From G963664935 sp963664935 (GTDB lineage: Bacteria > Pseudomonadota > Gammaproteobacteria > Methylococcales > G963664935), in the NCBI GenBank assembly GCA_963664935.2, contig CAXXSE010000001.1:248001-312000 (forward strand): 64,000 nucleotides of DNA. The letters are read 5' to 3'. The notes below the pieces were generated by a model that ran no database searches, had not been told where the DNA came from, and saw only the letters and a program-made list of their open reading frames with translations. A program made the translations under genes and the position numbers. Positions 7,768 to 17,424 of this stretch are shown here, in pieces. Each line of letters opens with the position of its first letter. Position 1 is the first letter of the stretch.

Positions 7768-9390
7768 CTAAGATTCCGGATCAAACCCGGACGTAATCGG
7801 ATACCGGCGGTCGCGGCCGAAAGCTCGGGAGGTAATTCGAACGCCGGGGGGCGCCTGGCGTCTTTTGTATTCATTGCGATCCACAAGTTGTACTGCCCTA
7901 AGGACCTCTGCCTCGTGGAATCCTTCCCCGATAATCTCCTGGATGGATTTATCCTGTTCAACGTAACGGGCTAAAATCGGATCGAGTACGGAATAGGGAG
8001 GTAAGGAATCTTCGTCGATTTGGTCGTGGGCTAATTCGGCGGACGGAGGACGCTCGATAACACGGTTTGGAATCACCGGGGAAAGGCTATTGCGGTATTC
8101 CGCAAGCTTATAAACAAGTTGCTTGGGAACATCCTTGAGCGGTGCGAATCCTCCCGCCATATCGCCATACAACGTGGCGTATCCCACGCTCATTTCGCTT
8201 TTGTTGCCGGTGGTGAGCAGCAGTTTCCGCTTTTTGTTGGAAATCGCCATTAATATGACACCACGGCAACGCGCCTGGATATTTTCCTCGGTGGTATCGG
8301 CTTCCATTCCTTCAAAAGTATCCTGGAGCATGCCATCAAAAGCTTGAACAGCGGGCTCGATGGGAATGACATGGGACGCAACCTTCATTGCATCCGTTTG
8401 TGCTTTCGCATCGTCAACACTCATCGCCGCAGTATATCGGGAAGGCATCAGCACCGCTTCTATTTGATCGTAGCCTAAGGCATCCACCGCCAAAGCTAAG
8501 GTCACCGCTGAATCTATACCTCCCGAAAGACCCAGCACCGCGCCTTGAAATCCATTTTTGGCGACATAATCCCGAATAGCCATGACAATCGCTTTGTAGT
8601 CACTGGCGACCTCTTCGTATATCGGCGCCAATTCGCCTTTGACGGGATGTATTCCACCGGTATTTTCGAAATCGACAAGGCTGATGGATTCTTCAAACTC
8701 AGGCGCGCGGTGGACTACTTCACCGTTGGCATCCATGACGAATGATGCGCCGTCAAAAACCAATTCATCCTGACCGCCCACTTGATTGACGTATACGATG
8801 GGTATATGACCCGCGGCGATACGCTCACGCAGAACTGTTTCGCGTTCTCGAATTTTATGGGCGTGGAAGGGCGATGCGTTCAGATTCAACAAAAGTTTTG
8901 CGCCAGCCCGCGCCGATTCCTCGACTACGCCCGGTTGCCAGATGTCTTCACACAAACTAACCGCTGTAGGAATTCCGGCGAGGTCAAACACACAAATGCT
9001 TCCCCCTGATGTGAAGTACCGCTTTTCGTCGAAGACCCCGTAATTTGGGAGCACCTGCTTTCTATAGACGGTATGTATACTACCGTCGCGGAGCACTGCG
9101 ATGCTGTTGTATAGCTTATGTCCTTGTTTTTCCGGAAACCCAAGAATAACGTCTATACCTTGGATTTTTTCCGCCAAGTCGTGCAACGTTTTTGTGCTTA
9201 ATGCCAAAAAATCTTCTCTAAGCAAAAGATCTTCCGGTGGGTATCCCACCAGTGTCAGCTCTGAAAAAACGGCGGCATGCGCTTTTTTTTCGTCACGGGC
9301 CTGGCAAACTGCTTTTAAAATGCGGTCGGCATTTCCCTGGATATCGCCGACTAGAACATTAAGCTGGGCAATCGCTATGCGTAGCATCAT
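7768..9390 (-). CDS. nadE: glutamine-dependent NAD+ synthetase
   Basis: A 540-residue two-domain enzyme that amidates deamido-NAD+ with glutamine-derived ammonia, the last step of NAD+ synthesis, in the cytoplasm. Residues 1-260 are a nitrilase/CN-hydrolase glutaminase with Glu in AAVFSELTLVGYPPEDL, Lys in YRKQVLPNYGVFDE and Cys in SLCEDIWQPG. Residues 265-540 are the synthetase domain with the PP-loop LGLSGGIDSAV, then TTGNKSEMSVGYATLYGD. Length is standard. The minus-strand order sucC-sucD-nadE with a 60-bp gap suggests co-transcription. It terminates with TAG, showing that amber is a real stop in this genome. An ATG at 9387 is an equally good start. Confidence 0.95.
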   Translation of the reverse strand: MMLRIAIAQLNVLVGDIQGNADRILKAVCQARDEKKAHAAVFSELTLVGYPPEDLLLREDFLALSTKTLHDLAEKIQGIDVILGFPEKQGHKLYNSIAVLRDGSIHTVYRKQVLPNYGVFDEKRYFTSGGSICVFDLAGIPTAVSLCEDIWQPGVVEESARAGAKLLLNLNASPFHAHKIRERETVLRERIAAGHIPIVYVNQVGGQDELVFDGASFVMDANGEVVHRAPEFEESISLVDFENTGGIHPVKGELAPIYEEVASDYKAIVMAIRDYVAKNGFQGAVLGLSGGIDSAVTLALAVDALGYDQIEAVLMPSRYTAAMSVDDAKAQTDAMKVASHVIPIEPAVQAFDGMLQDTFEGMEADTTEENIQARCRGVILMAISNKKRKLLLTTGNKSEMSVGYATLYGDMAGGFAPLKDVPKQLVYKLAEYRNSLSPVIPNRVIERPPSAELAHDQIDEDSLPPYSVLDPILARYVEQDKSIQEIIGEGFHEAEVLRAVQLVDRNEYKRRQAPPGVRITSRAFGRDRRYPITSGFDPES

Positions 9391-9450
9391 GGCGGATTCT
9401 CTCCGTACCGGAGCCTTAGAGCCAGAAATGGGTATACAAAAGAGCGTATG

Positions 9451-10320
9451 TCAGGATAAACAATCAAGCATCCGTTGCCCCATATTGGTAGGGGAATCCA
9501 CGACGTGGACACCCGCTTCTCTCAAGGCGTCGAATTTTGCTTCAGCGGTCCCTTTACCACCGCTTACAATGGCGCCCGCGTGTCCCATTCGTTTTCCCGG
9601 TGGCGCCGTAATTCCCGCGATATAACCCACGACCGGTTTAGTGACATGCTGCTTGATATATGCAGCCGCTTCTTCTTCGTCGGTACCACCGATCTCTCCC
9701 ACCATGATGATTCCTTGGGTCTGTGGGTCGGCCTGGAATCTTTGCAATACATCGATAAAACCCAAGCCATGTATCGGATCGCCGCCGATGCCCACACAGG
9801 TACTTTGTCCTAAACCGGCCCGAGTGGTCTGAAAAACCGCCTCATAGGTTAATGTGCCCGACCTCGAAACGATGCCCACTCTTCCCTGTTTGTGAATATT
9901 TCCCGGCATGATGCCGATTTTGCACTCACCCGGGCTGATGACGCCAGGGCAATTAGGTCCGATAAGGACAACATCCAGACCCTTCAAGACGGCGTTAACC
10001 CGAAGCATATGCAGGACCGGTATTCCTTCGGTAATGCAAACAATCACTTTTATACCCGCCGAAGCCGCTTCCAAAATGGCATCCGCGCCAAAGGGCGGCG
10101 GTACATAGATCATGCTGGCCTGAGCCCCGGTGGTCTGAACGGCCTCTCGAACGGTATTAAAAACCGGCAACTCCAAATGCTTTTGCCCTCCTCGACCCGG
10201 AGTAACGCCGCCTACCAAACGGGTTCCGTATTCCAAGGCTTGTTGAGAATGAAAAGTACCTTGTTTGCCGGTAAAACCCTGGCAGATGACTTGGGTGTCT
10301 TTATTGATGAGTATGCTCAT
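9451..10320 (-). CDS. sucD: succinyl-CoA ligase alpha subunit
   Basis: A 289-residue CoA-binding subunit of the ADP/GDP-forming succinate-CoA ligase of the TCA cycle. The CoA-binding Rossmann start is ILINKDTQVICQGFTGKQGTFHS, and the active-site His lies in the conserved KRMGHAGAIVSGGKGTA near residue 245, which is phosphorylated during catalysis. Length and motifs are normal. It overlaps the end of sucC by 4 bp (ATGA), so the two subunits are translationally coupled. Confidence 0.95.
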   Translation of the reverse strand: MSILINKDTQVICQGFTGKQGTFHSQQALEYGTRLVGGVTPGRGGQKHLELPVFNTVREAVQTTGAQASMIYVPPPFGADAILEAASAGIKVIVCITEGIPVLHMLRVNAVLKGLDVVLIGPNCPGVISPGECKIGIMPGNIHKQGRVGIVSRSGTLTYEAVFQTTRAGLGQSTCVGIGGDPIHGLGFIDVLQRFQADPQTQGIIMVGEIGGTDEEEAAAYIKQHVTKPVVGYIAGITAPPGKRMGHAGAIVSGGKGTAEAKFDALREAGVHVVDSPTNMGQRMLDCLS

Positions 10321-11480
10321 GAGGATACAGCCTTCACCACCAATTCGGCGGCTTCATTCAAATCGTCCGCGGCGATAATTTTCAATCCCGATTGTTTGAG
10401 CAATGCCTTGCCCTGATCCGCATTGGTACCTTCCAGCCTGACCACGACCGGAATGTTGACGTGTACTTCCTTAATCGCGGCGATTATACCTTCCGCAATC
10501 AGATTGCAGCGAACAATTCCACCGAATATATTCACAAGAACCGCTTGTACCTTTTCGTCGGACAGGATCAGTTTGAATGCTTCGGCAACCTTGTCGGTGG
10601 TGGTGCCTCCACCGACATCCAGAAAATTCGCGGGGGTACCGCCTTTGAGTTTAACCAGATCCATGGTCGCCATGGCTAAACCGGCGCCATTGACCATGCA
10701 ACCTATATTGCCATTCAAGGTGATGTAATTCAGTCCGTGTAGATGGGCCAAATGTTCCCGCTCATCTTCCTGCGAAGGATCCCGCATTTCGGTGATGTCG
10801 CTATGGGCGTATAAGGCATTGTCGTCAAAATTTATCTTGGCATCCAATGCGACTAATTCACCGCTACCGGTCACTACGAGAGGATTGATTTCTATTTGGC
10901 TGGCGTCTTTTTCCAGCACCAGACGGTAGATAGCGCGGATGATTTTGATAAACTTATTGATTTGTTTGCCTTCCAATCCCAGGGCAAAGGCAATTTCGCG
11001 GCATTGGTAGGATTGAACACCCGCCGCCGGATCCACTGTTGAAGTCACAATTTTTTCCGGTGTTTTTTCAGCGACCTCTTCGATATCCATTCCACCGGCC
11101 CGCGAAGCCATAAACAAGACCTTTTCACTGTTGCGGTCAACCAGGGCGCTTAAATATAACTCACGCGCGATATCGGTGACTTGCTCTACCAGCACGGCCG
11201 GAATCGGTAAGCCTTTAGCCCCCGTTTGCTTGGTCGTCAACCTTGACGACAGCATTCTTAGCGCTGAAACACCTACCGCATCGATGCTGTTTACAAGTTG
11301 AACTCCTCCCGCCTTGCCACGCCCACCGGCATGGACCTGGGCTTTGACGATCCAGCTCTCGCCGTTCAGATTTTTCGCGGCATCTTGTGCTTCCTGTTCG
11401 GATCGAGCGAGTCGTCGTAGCGGTACCGGAATACCATATTCCGCGAACAATTGTTTGGCTTGGTATTCATGAATATTCAT
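10317..11480 (-). CDS. sucC: succinyl-CoA ligase beta subunit
   Basis: A 387-residue ATP-grasp subunit starting MNIHEYQAKQLFAEYGIPVP, the canonical SucC start. VKAQVHAGGRGKAGGVQL binds nucleotide, IEINPLVV and the C-terminal FGGIVRCNLIAEGII contact the alpha subunit and CoA phosphate. Together with SucD it interconverts succinyl-CoA and succinate with substrate-level phosphorylation. It is followed by sucD with a 4-bp overlap and preceded by the CPBP protease gene 38 bp upstream on the same strand. Confidence 0.95.
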   Translation of the reverse strand: MNIHEYQAKQLFAEYGIPVPLRRLARSEQEAQDAAKNLNGESWIVKAQVHAGGRGKAGGVQLVNSIDAVGVSALRMLSSRLTTKQTGAKGLPIPAVLVEQVTDIARELYLSALVDRNSEKVLFMASRAGGMDIEEVAEKTPEKIVTSTVDPAAGVQSYQCREIAFALGLEGKQINKFIKIIRAIYRLVLEKDASQIEINPLVVTGSGELVALDAKINFDDNALYAHSDITEMRDPSQEDEREHLAHLHGLNYITLNGNIGCMVNGAGLAMATMDLVKLKGGTPANFLDVGGGTTTDKVAEAFKLILSDEKVQAVLVNIFGGIVRCNLIAEGIIAAIKEVHVNIPVVVRLEGTNADQGKALLKQSGLKIIAADDLNEAAELVVKAVSS

Positions 11481-11518
11481 TGGAATCCTCTTAACATTGG
11501 TATCCGTTCACGGTTACT

Positions 11519-12118
11519 TTAAATTGTTTGTTCGTTCCGAAATGCCCGCGCTACGACCAGAAAGGCCAGAAAATCGTATATCCCGTGAATCAACATTGGG
11601 ATTAACAAGTTACGCTGTTCGCCAATGTCCAAAAAAACCGCCAGATATATCCCAATCAGACCCGCAAGTACAGCGTATGTCAGAGTCACCACATGGGCCA
11701 GGCCGAATAGCACGTTACTCAGTATCAAGGCTACGGCGATTCCCCAAAGGTTTTCGAACCAGGGTTGCAGCACCCCGCGAAATAAGAGCTCCTCTGAGAC
11801 ACCCGCCGTCAATGCCAAAAGCAATAATTTGCGCGGACCGCATAGGCTAAGACACGGTCCAAGTACGTCAATCAACATCCGTTTAATAGGGTACAGACTT
11901 CCCAATGGATAACGGTCGAACAATAACAATAGTAAAAATAGCGGGAAAGTCCCTGTCACCGCCCATGCTAAGGCGGAAAATTCAATCTTCAGAATACCGG
12001 CCAAGTTAACGTCTACAAGCCAAGCCAAAACCAGGGCGACAACCGCTAAGCCGCTTTCAAACCATATTGCCAGTTTAAAGAATCCTTGGGGATCGATTGT
12101 TTTTGATTGGTGCTCCAC
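11519..12118 (-). CDS. CPBP-family intramembrane metalloprotease
   Basis: A 199-residue membrane protein with several hydrophobic segments and the three CPBP (type II CAAX prenyl protease-like, Abi) motifs: EELLFRG near residue 108 (Glu-Glu and Arg), FGLAH (zinc-binding His) and IHGIYDF near residue 180. Members are glutamic-type or metallo-like proteases in the inner membrane; substrates in proteobacteria are mostly unknown. It lies directly upstream of sucC on the same strand. Co-transcription is possible but no functional link is known. Confidence 0.85.
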   Translation of the reverse strand: MEHQSKTIDPQGFFKLAIWFESGLAVVALVLAWLVDVNLAGILKIEFSALAWAVTGTFPLFLLLLLFDRYPLGSLYPIKRMLIDVLGPCLSLCGPRKLLLLALTAGVSEELLFRGVLQPWFENLWGIAVALILSNVLFGLAHVVTLTYAVLAGLIGIYLAVFLDIGEQRNLLIPMLIHGIYDFLAFLVVARAFRNEQTI

Positions 12119-12313
12119 GTATTTTAATTCGGATTTATCGCTGAGTAATATAAGCCCGTTTCCATCGATGTTCCTTGGTTAATCAAGGATTGACGGTCTA
12201 TGATAATGTTATTAAAGAGAAAAAAATGGTTTTTTGATGATAGATCCCAGATATCTCATTCCCGTAAAGGATATATATAACTTAAGCAAATAGCCACCGA
12301 TAGACGCCACAAA
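12119..12313. promoter_or_regulatory. divergent intergenic region
   Basis: The space between the minus-strand CPBP-sucCD-nadE group and the plus-strand polysaccharide block must carry promoters for both. It is AT-rich, and I could not pick a confident -35/-10 pair by eye. Confidence 0.35.
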
Positions 12314-13534
12314 ATGCCTGACGTTACCCCGAGAATTATCGTTTTCTCGACACTTTTCCCCCATCCAGGATCTCCACGGGCCGGTGTATTTATTCGGGAA
12401 CGAATGTTTCGCGTTGGGAAACACCTGCCCATTGTTGTTGTTGCTCCCCAACCCTGGTTTCCATTCCAAAATCTTATTTGTATTTGGAGACCTTATTTTC
12501 GACCCACGGCACCGGCTTTTGAAATTCAAGACGGCGTGGAGGTTTACCATCCGAAGTTCTTCTGTATTCCAGGTCTTTTAAAACAGTTTGACGGACTATT
12601 CGTGGCGATAAGTAGTTTTTTGACCCTCCACAAGCTCCGTTCACGATTTAGATTCAACGTCCTGGATTCGCATTTTGCTTATCCGGATGGTTACGGCGCG
12701 ACACTATTGGGCAAGTGGTTCAAAGTTCCGGTCACGATTACACTGCGTGGAACCGAGGTGCCGCTCAGTCGGTTTTCTCAAAGGCGAAAACTTATCGTCA
12801 AAGCAATAGAGCAAGCCGACAGGGTTTTTTCGGTGTCCGGGTCGCTAAAAACTCATGTCCAGTCGCTTGGCGCCGGTGGGAACAAAATCCGGGTGGTAGG
12901 CAATGGCGTGGATACCACGAAGTTTTATCCCATGGATAGAATGGAGGCAAGATCAGAGTTGGGGTTACCCGGAGATGCCTTGATTTTAATTTCAGTCGGA
13001 GCCTTAGTTGACCGGAAGGGATTTCATCGAGTAATCGCACTGTTACCCGAGATAAAAATAAAGTTTCCGAATTTGATTTATTTGATTGTTGGCGAAGGTG
13101 GGCCCGAAGGTGACATTGGCCAACAACTCAGAGACCAGGTGGAATCTTTAAACCTAAAGGATACGGTCAAATTTCTCGGGGCTTTTTCATCTGATCGGTT
13201 GAGGGTCCCTTTATCGGCCGCCAATTTATTTACTTTGGCGACAGCCAATGAAGGTTGGGCTAATGTTTTGTTGGAAGCCATGGCTTGCGGTTTGTCCGTG
13301 GTGACCACCTATGTTGGTGGAAACAAAGAAGTTGTGAACCAGCCTGAATTGGGATCGGTCGTTCCGTTCGGGGAACCGAAATTGTTGTTGCGGGCTCTGG
13401 TTGATGCTTTGAGTAAAAATTGGGATCGTCAAAAAAGCCAACGTTACGCGGAAGAAAACTCCTGGGATTCCCGCGTTGCCGTGCTGCTAGAAGAATTTAC
13501 CGGATTGGTTAACCGGAAAAAAAGGAGAGTTTAG
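12314..13534 (+). CDS. family 4 glycosyltransferase
   Basis: A 406-residue GT-B glycosyltransferase. The N-terminal acceptor domain has the PHPGSPRAGVFIRER loop. The C-terminal GT4 donor domain contains VGNGVDTTKFYP, VGALVDRKGFHRVI, LIVGEGGPEG and the E-x7-E region EGWANVLLEAMACGLSVVTT. It should transfer a sugar from a nucleotide donor to a lipid-linked glycan at the cytoplasmic membrane face. It is the first gene of the first polysaccharide block. Its TAG stop is followed one base later by the TTG start of the sulfotransferase gene. Confidence 0.9.
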   Translation: MPDVTPRIIVFSTLFPHPGSPRAGVFIRERMFRVGKHLPIVVVAPQPWFPFQNLICIWRPYFRPTAPAFEIQDGVEVYHPKFFCIPGLLKQFDGLFVAISSFLTLHKLRSRFRFNVLDSHFAYPDGYGATLLGKWFKVPVTITLRGTEVPLSRFSQRRKLIVKAIEQADRVFSVSGSLKTHVQSLGAGGNKIRVVGNGVDTTKFYPMDRMEARSELGLPGDALILISVGALVDRKGFHRVIALLPEIKIKFPNLIYLIVGEGGPEGDIGQQLRDQVESLNLKDTVKFLGAFSSDRLRVPLSAANLFTLATANEGWANVLLEAMACGLSVVTTYVGGNKEVVNQPELGSVVPFGEPKLLLRALVDALSKNWDRQKSQRYAEENSWDSRVAVLLEEFTGLVNRKKRRV

Positions 13535-13572
13535 TTTGTTTATCAAAAGATTCCTTCGAGCGCTATTAGGAT

Positions 13573-15371
13573 CTCGGCAGTCGTGAGTTAACAGCGAGAA
13601 AAGCGGGGCAAAACTACCCTCTCCATCGTAGTATGTTTGATGAAAAATTTTGAAGATCGCAGAGAATTAGAGCATAGAACGCCTCATTCAGTTTAATCGT
13701 CATCTATTTCATCGGAAACAGCCATCAAGCGGGCACGGATCTGTTGAATCATGCCATTTTCCTCAAGTCAAAAGAATTGTTTGAGGAACAATGGCGCTAA
13801 AATTTGCTTGACGGTTTTCTCCGATGGCAAATCACGCGATTGAGTGCGAAGATAAAGCGAGTGCTCAGACCAAATCGTATCTTGATACTGGAGAGCAATC
13901 AATTGCATTAACCCCAAGGCAATGGAGGCACAGAGCACGAAGATTTCATAGGCTCGCCAGCACGCTTGAACGGTATGAATATCCTGGGGCTGTGGGGCTT
14001 TGAGAAGACGATTGGAAAAGGGGCGTCTAGAATGTTTTGGCAATTTTTTAGTCCAAAAACGAAATTTAAAGGCGCCGATCACATGCTTTAACATCGCGAA
14101 CATGATTTCAATGCGGATTCTAGCACAATACAGTTCAACGGCATCAATGGCTGACAGCGTTAAATCGGAACTCATTAGAACCATTGGGCCTTTTGAGGTG
14201 ACGGCGAGAATAAATAACACCTGATCAGCGATGGGCCGCCATAACAGTGTAAGCGTCATAACCCGGATGGATTCGGTTTTACCGTAGACTTGACAGGTCA
14301 CCGTCTCAAACAAATGAAGGTGGTCGAAGCATTCTCTTAAACACACTTTCTCGCCATAGAGCGGCTGAGGTCCGGGTCGAGAGGCGGGTTTCGGTGGCGC
14401 GGGGAAATAACCCACATAGCTATTCTTGGCTTTGACCAGCACCTCAACCCACCGCGCCTGATGCTGGATTGAATAATAGTGGCAAGCTCGAAATACGCCC
14501 CCGGTTGAAAAAAAGGCATCCAACACCAAATAACACAGACAGTGATTCGTCACCGCAAAATGAATCGCCATGGCCACCAAGCGGTCGGTGAGCTTGATCC
14601 GACATGGATTATCGCGCTCGTCGTTCAACCCTAAATGAGCCCATCCCTGATGAATTTGAAGCTGCAAAGGACAACAAAAACAAGCGGATAACGACCCGAT
14701 CAAGATGCCAATGCTGCCCCAACATTGGGCCCGAAAATAGCCGGGTTTCGTTTGCGTCTCCGATGACTCGTGCATCGATACCACGCCGGGCATCTTGCGT
14801 CCATCTTTGATCACCGCGGTATGGTCACCCAGAAGTATCGCTCGTCCAGCTACTTCAACGGATTTTCCTTGGCGATTCACAAAATCTTGCCAAGCATCGA
14901 GCAACGCCCCATAGACATACGCTTTGGATCTAAAAAAACGGAGCAAGCGGTAATAACCAAGTTCATCTAATAGCCAGAAACGATACAACGACGTCACGCC
15001 GATCATTTCTCCTGCCCCCATAAATCCAATCACAATGGCGCAGAACAACAACCAAGTACTCGATCTGGAAAAAACGCTTTGAAAGCTTTCTAAACTCTGA
15101 GAAATATACTGTTGCACGGGGTCTCCTCCTTCCATCTGTACTTCTACAAAGAAAAGAAGGATCCGTGTTTTTTTAGCAAATGTCTAGTCGTAATTATCGA
15201 TTTCTATTTTCTACACTACTCATCTTTTATGAACACCAGTGGGCAATCTTAAAGCGCAGAGCTATCAATGGGTGATAAGACTTTCTTCCGTTGGTCGAGG
15301 TGACACATCGAAAAAATGAATTCAGGGCCTGAATAGTTACGTCAAATCGGATAGAACTCGTGACTGACGAG
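13573..15371 (-). mobile_element. 1799-bp IS4-superfamily insertion sequence, copy 1
   Basis: Imperfect terminal repeats (CTCGTCAGTCACGAGTT at the transposase-proximal end, CTCGGCAGTCGTGAGTT at the other) bound a single transposase gene. The element is flanked by direct 7-bp repeats TTAGGAT (13566-13572, 15372-15378). Copies 2 (38234-40032) and 3 (49133-50930) are almost identical, so the three arrived recently. Copy 1 is inverted relative to them. The duplication length and YREK motif fit the IS4 superfamily, possibly the ISPepr1-like group, which I cannot confirm. Confidence 0.92.
13768..15117 (-). CDS. IS4-type transposase, C-terminally truncated (copy 1)
   Basis: A DDE transposase with Asp in ILLGDHTAVIKDG and in YLVLDAFFSTGG, and the IS4 YREK signature ELYCARIRIEIMFAMLK. 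The GTG at 15117 follows GGAGGAG at ideal spacing, so I prefer it to the ATG at 15135, which lies upstream of this ribosome-binding site. Compared with copy 2, a CGA codon has become TGA after KQFF, removing the last 25 residues. The DDE core is intact, so activity is uncertain. Confidence 0.85.
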   Translation of the reverse strand: MQQYISQSLESFQSVFSRSSTWLLFCAIVIGFMGAGEMIGVTSLYRFWLLDELGYYRLLRFFRSKAYVYGALLDAWQDFVNRQGKSVEVAGRAILLGDHTAVIKDGRKMPGVVSMHESSETQTKPGYFRAQCWGSIGILIGSLSACFCCPLQLQIHQGWAHLGLNDERDNPCRIKLTDRLVAMAIHFAVTNHCLCYLVLDAFFSTGGVFRACHYYSIQHQARWVEVLVKAKNSYVGYFPAPPKPASRPGPQPLYGEKVCLRECFDHLHLFETVTCQVYGKTESIRVMTLTLLWRPIADQVLFILAVTSKGPMVLMSSDLTLSAIDAVELYCARIRIEIMFAMLKHVIGAFKFRFWTKKLPKHSRRPFSNRLLKAPQPQDIHTVQACWRAYEIFVLCASIALGLMQLIALQYQDTIWSEHSLYLRTQSRDLPSEKTVKQILAPLFLKQFF

Positions 15372-16266
15372 TTAGGATCCGGGATGGCGAGAGAGTATCA
15401 TCGACAGCAGTTAAAAGTATTTACGGATGATGTTTTTAGATTTAATTATCAAAATGAACTTTCTAAGCCCCCACAGAATTTATGCTATCAACCGATTTTT
15501 ATTTTGTCAGCTGGGTGGCGTTCGGGATCTACACTTTTACAGCGACTGATTGGCTCATCCGAAGATATATTTATCTGGGGTGAGCCCCTGGATAAATCAA
15601 ACGTTGTTACTCAATTAGCAGATAGTTTGCGCCCAGTTTGTAAAGAGTGGCCCCCGGAGAATTATTTCTACACTAAAAAACATATTGACGATTTGTCAAA
15701 TAGTTGGGTTGCCAACCTTTCCCCGCATATTCCCGAATTCATCGAAGCACATCGAGCATTTTTTATCAAATTATTTGCTGAACCAGTATTAAGCCAAAAA
15801 ATTACCCGATGGGGGATTAAGGAAGTTAGGTTTGGTCTCTCGGAAGCCTTATATTTGAAAATACTTTTTCCTTAGGCCCGTTTTTTGTATTTAAAGAGGG
15901 ATTGTTATTCCGCGTACCAGTCGTACTCTAGATTCGATCCTTCAATGAAGTGGTATGCGACTTGGCCAACGCAAAAGGTATTTACCCCTTTCCAATTCGC
16001 CAAACACAGAGCGCGATTGATTGGAGAATTCAAGACTGCGATAGAAATTACCGGCGGGATACTGATTGATTATGAAAACCTAACATCGGGGGATTATGAT
16101 TTTACAAAAATCAATCAATATTGTGGTATCAAGGTAAAGGAACAAACACTGGATAAAAAAATAGGGAGCGGTAAGGATAATATCCGAAAAAGCTTCAATA
16201 TCAATTTATTCGAACGATGTTTACTAGATATGGGAGACAGATACGGAAAAAAATAGGGTATTAACT

Positions 16267-17229
16267 TCACCCACCTATGAAGACAACACCCCCCCAATTG
16301 TCTTTGTTGCGTATAATTGAGTGATTATTGTTGTAATATTTCTGGTTTCGTTGGATTGTTTTATTAACCTTATCTTTTTGTAGACCTTCGAATTGTTCAT
16401 GCCACTGATGTAGATAAAATGCTCTGTCCGCAATATTTTTAGGTTTTAACCCAAAATAGCAAAATCGCCGAAACATATCATTGTCTTCCCATCCCCAATA
16501 TTCGTAGAATTCATCGTAACCACGAATCATTTTGTAAAATAGTGTATAGGTTACTGAAATTGAGATGTGTGCATTTTCGAGTTCTTTCCCAGCTTGCGTA
16601 TGGGTTTTTCTAACCTTTGTTTGATGCTTTAACATTTCGGCGTCAGGAACAGTATTGTCGTCTACATATTTTTTGAGGGCCGATTCCATTTCACAAGGAA
16701 GGTCTCTCATTTCTCCCAGTACAAGACTCAACGGATTGTCTTTAAGAAGGTTTATCGCTTCTTCTAAGTAATTTGCCGACATAATCATATCGGCATCATT
16801 TGACATCAAATATTTAGTGGTAGTGTTTTTGATGGCAACATTAAAGCAATGGGATTTGTTCCAAACAGTGCGATTATTCACCGTGAGTAGTTGGGCGTTA
16901 TACCTCTCGCAGATTTTTCTTAGCTTTAATGAATCTTCAATCTCGTTTCCATAATCTACTACCAGTATCGTGATCAGATTTTGAGCATAAGATTGGGCTC
17001 TAAGGCTTTTTAGGCTGTTTTCTAAACGATAGTTCACCCGGTTTTTGATACCTATCATAATAGTAATATCGTCGGGTTTATCTGCATAATCATTTTTAAT
17101 CTTACGCAACAGCCGCTGTCGACGTACATGGACACCTAATAAGGTGTTGATGGGGCCACCTAAGTGGCGGGCACGCCAGGGGAGTAGGCGGGAATCGGTC
17201 AGTTTCTCACTAAATGTAGTGGCTATCAT
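16267..17229 (-). CDS. family 2 glycosyltransferase with galactosyltransferase-type C-terminus
   Basis: A 320-residue GT-A enzyme. The start of the donor domain is ITIMIGIKNRVNYRLENSLKSL, the metal-binding DxD is in MSNDADMIMS, and the GYDEFYEYWGWEDNDMFRR block is the conserved acceptor/metal motif of Glyco_transf_7C/chondroitin-synthase-like enzymes. It should add a hexose or hexosamine to the growing glycan. It is transcribed against its neighbours: convergent with the sulfotransferase and divergent from the gene at 17425. Confidence 0.85.
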   Translation of the reverse strand: MIATTFSEKLTDSRLLPWRARHLGGPINTLLGVHVRRQRLLRKIKNDYADKPDDITIMIGIKNRVNYRLENSLKSLRAQSYAQNLITILVVDYGNEIEDSLKLRKICERYNAQLLTVNNRTVWNKSHCFNVAIKNTTTKYLMSNDADMIMSANYLEEAINLLKDNPLSLVLGEMRDLPCEMESALKKYVDDNTVPDAEMLKHQTKVRKTHTQAGKELENAHISISVTYTLFYKMIRGYDEFYEYWGWEDNDMFRRFCYFGLKPKNIADRAFYLHQWHEQFEGLQKDKVNKTIQRNQKYYNNNHSIIRNKDNWGGVVFIGG

Positions 17230-17424
17230 CTATATTTCCAAAAAAATGTTACACAAGAACGTTCGGATTATAGTGTAGTCACTTGGGCGAGATGTTTCCA
17301 AATAGCGCGAAAATATCCACTACAATTCAGATAAATTTAAAAAATATATCCGTTACTATACGTTAAGACCTCAACACCCAGTTACGGAGAAATATACCAT
17401 AGGATATGGCCGTTAGATTTTTTC

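Larger units (their letters stand above)
13536..16256 (+). pseudogene. sulfotransferase gene split by an IS element and carrying an amber codon
   Basis: Removing the IS (13573-15371) and one 7-bp repeat joins TTG-start codons MFIKRFLRALL (13536-13572) in frame to GSGMAREYHRQQLKVF after 15378, giving a single sulfotransferase-like protein. PIFILSAGWRSGSTLLQRLIGSS is the PAPS 5'-phosphosulfate loop, preceded by the usual beta strand. A TAG at 15873-15875 then interrupts LKILFP/ARFLYLKRD in frame, where Gln (CAG) would fit. The C-terminal part continues to 16256. The product would have sulfated a polysaccharide or lipid carrier. Two independent lesions make this a pseudogene. Confidence 0.8.

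Noticed and set aside
15360..15875. Sulfotransferase start at GTG 15360
   Set aside because: That codon lies inside the IS end. Removing the IS joins the frame to a TTG start at 13536 instead.
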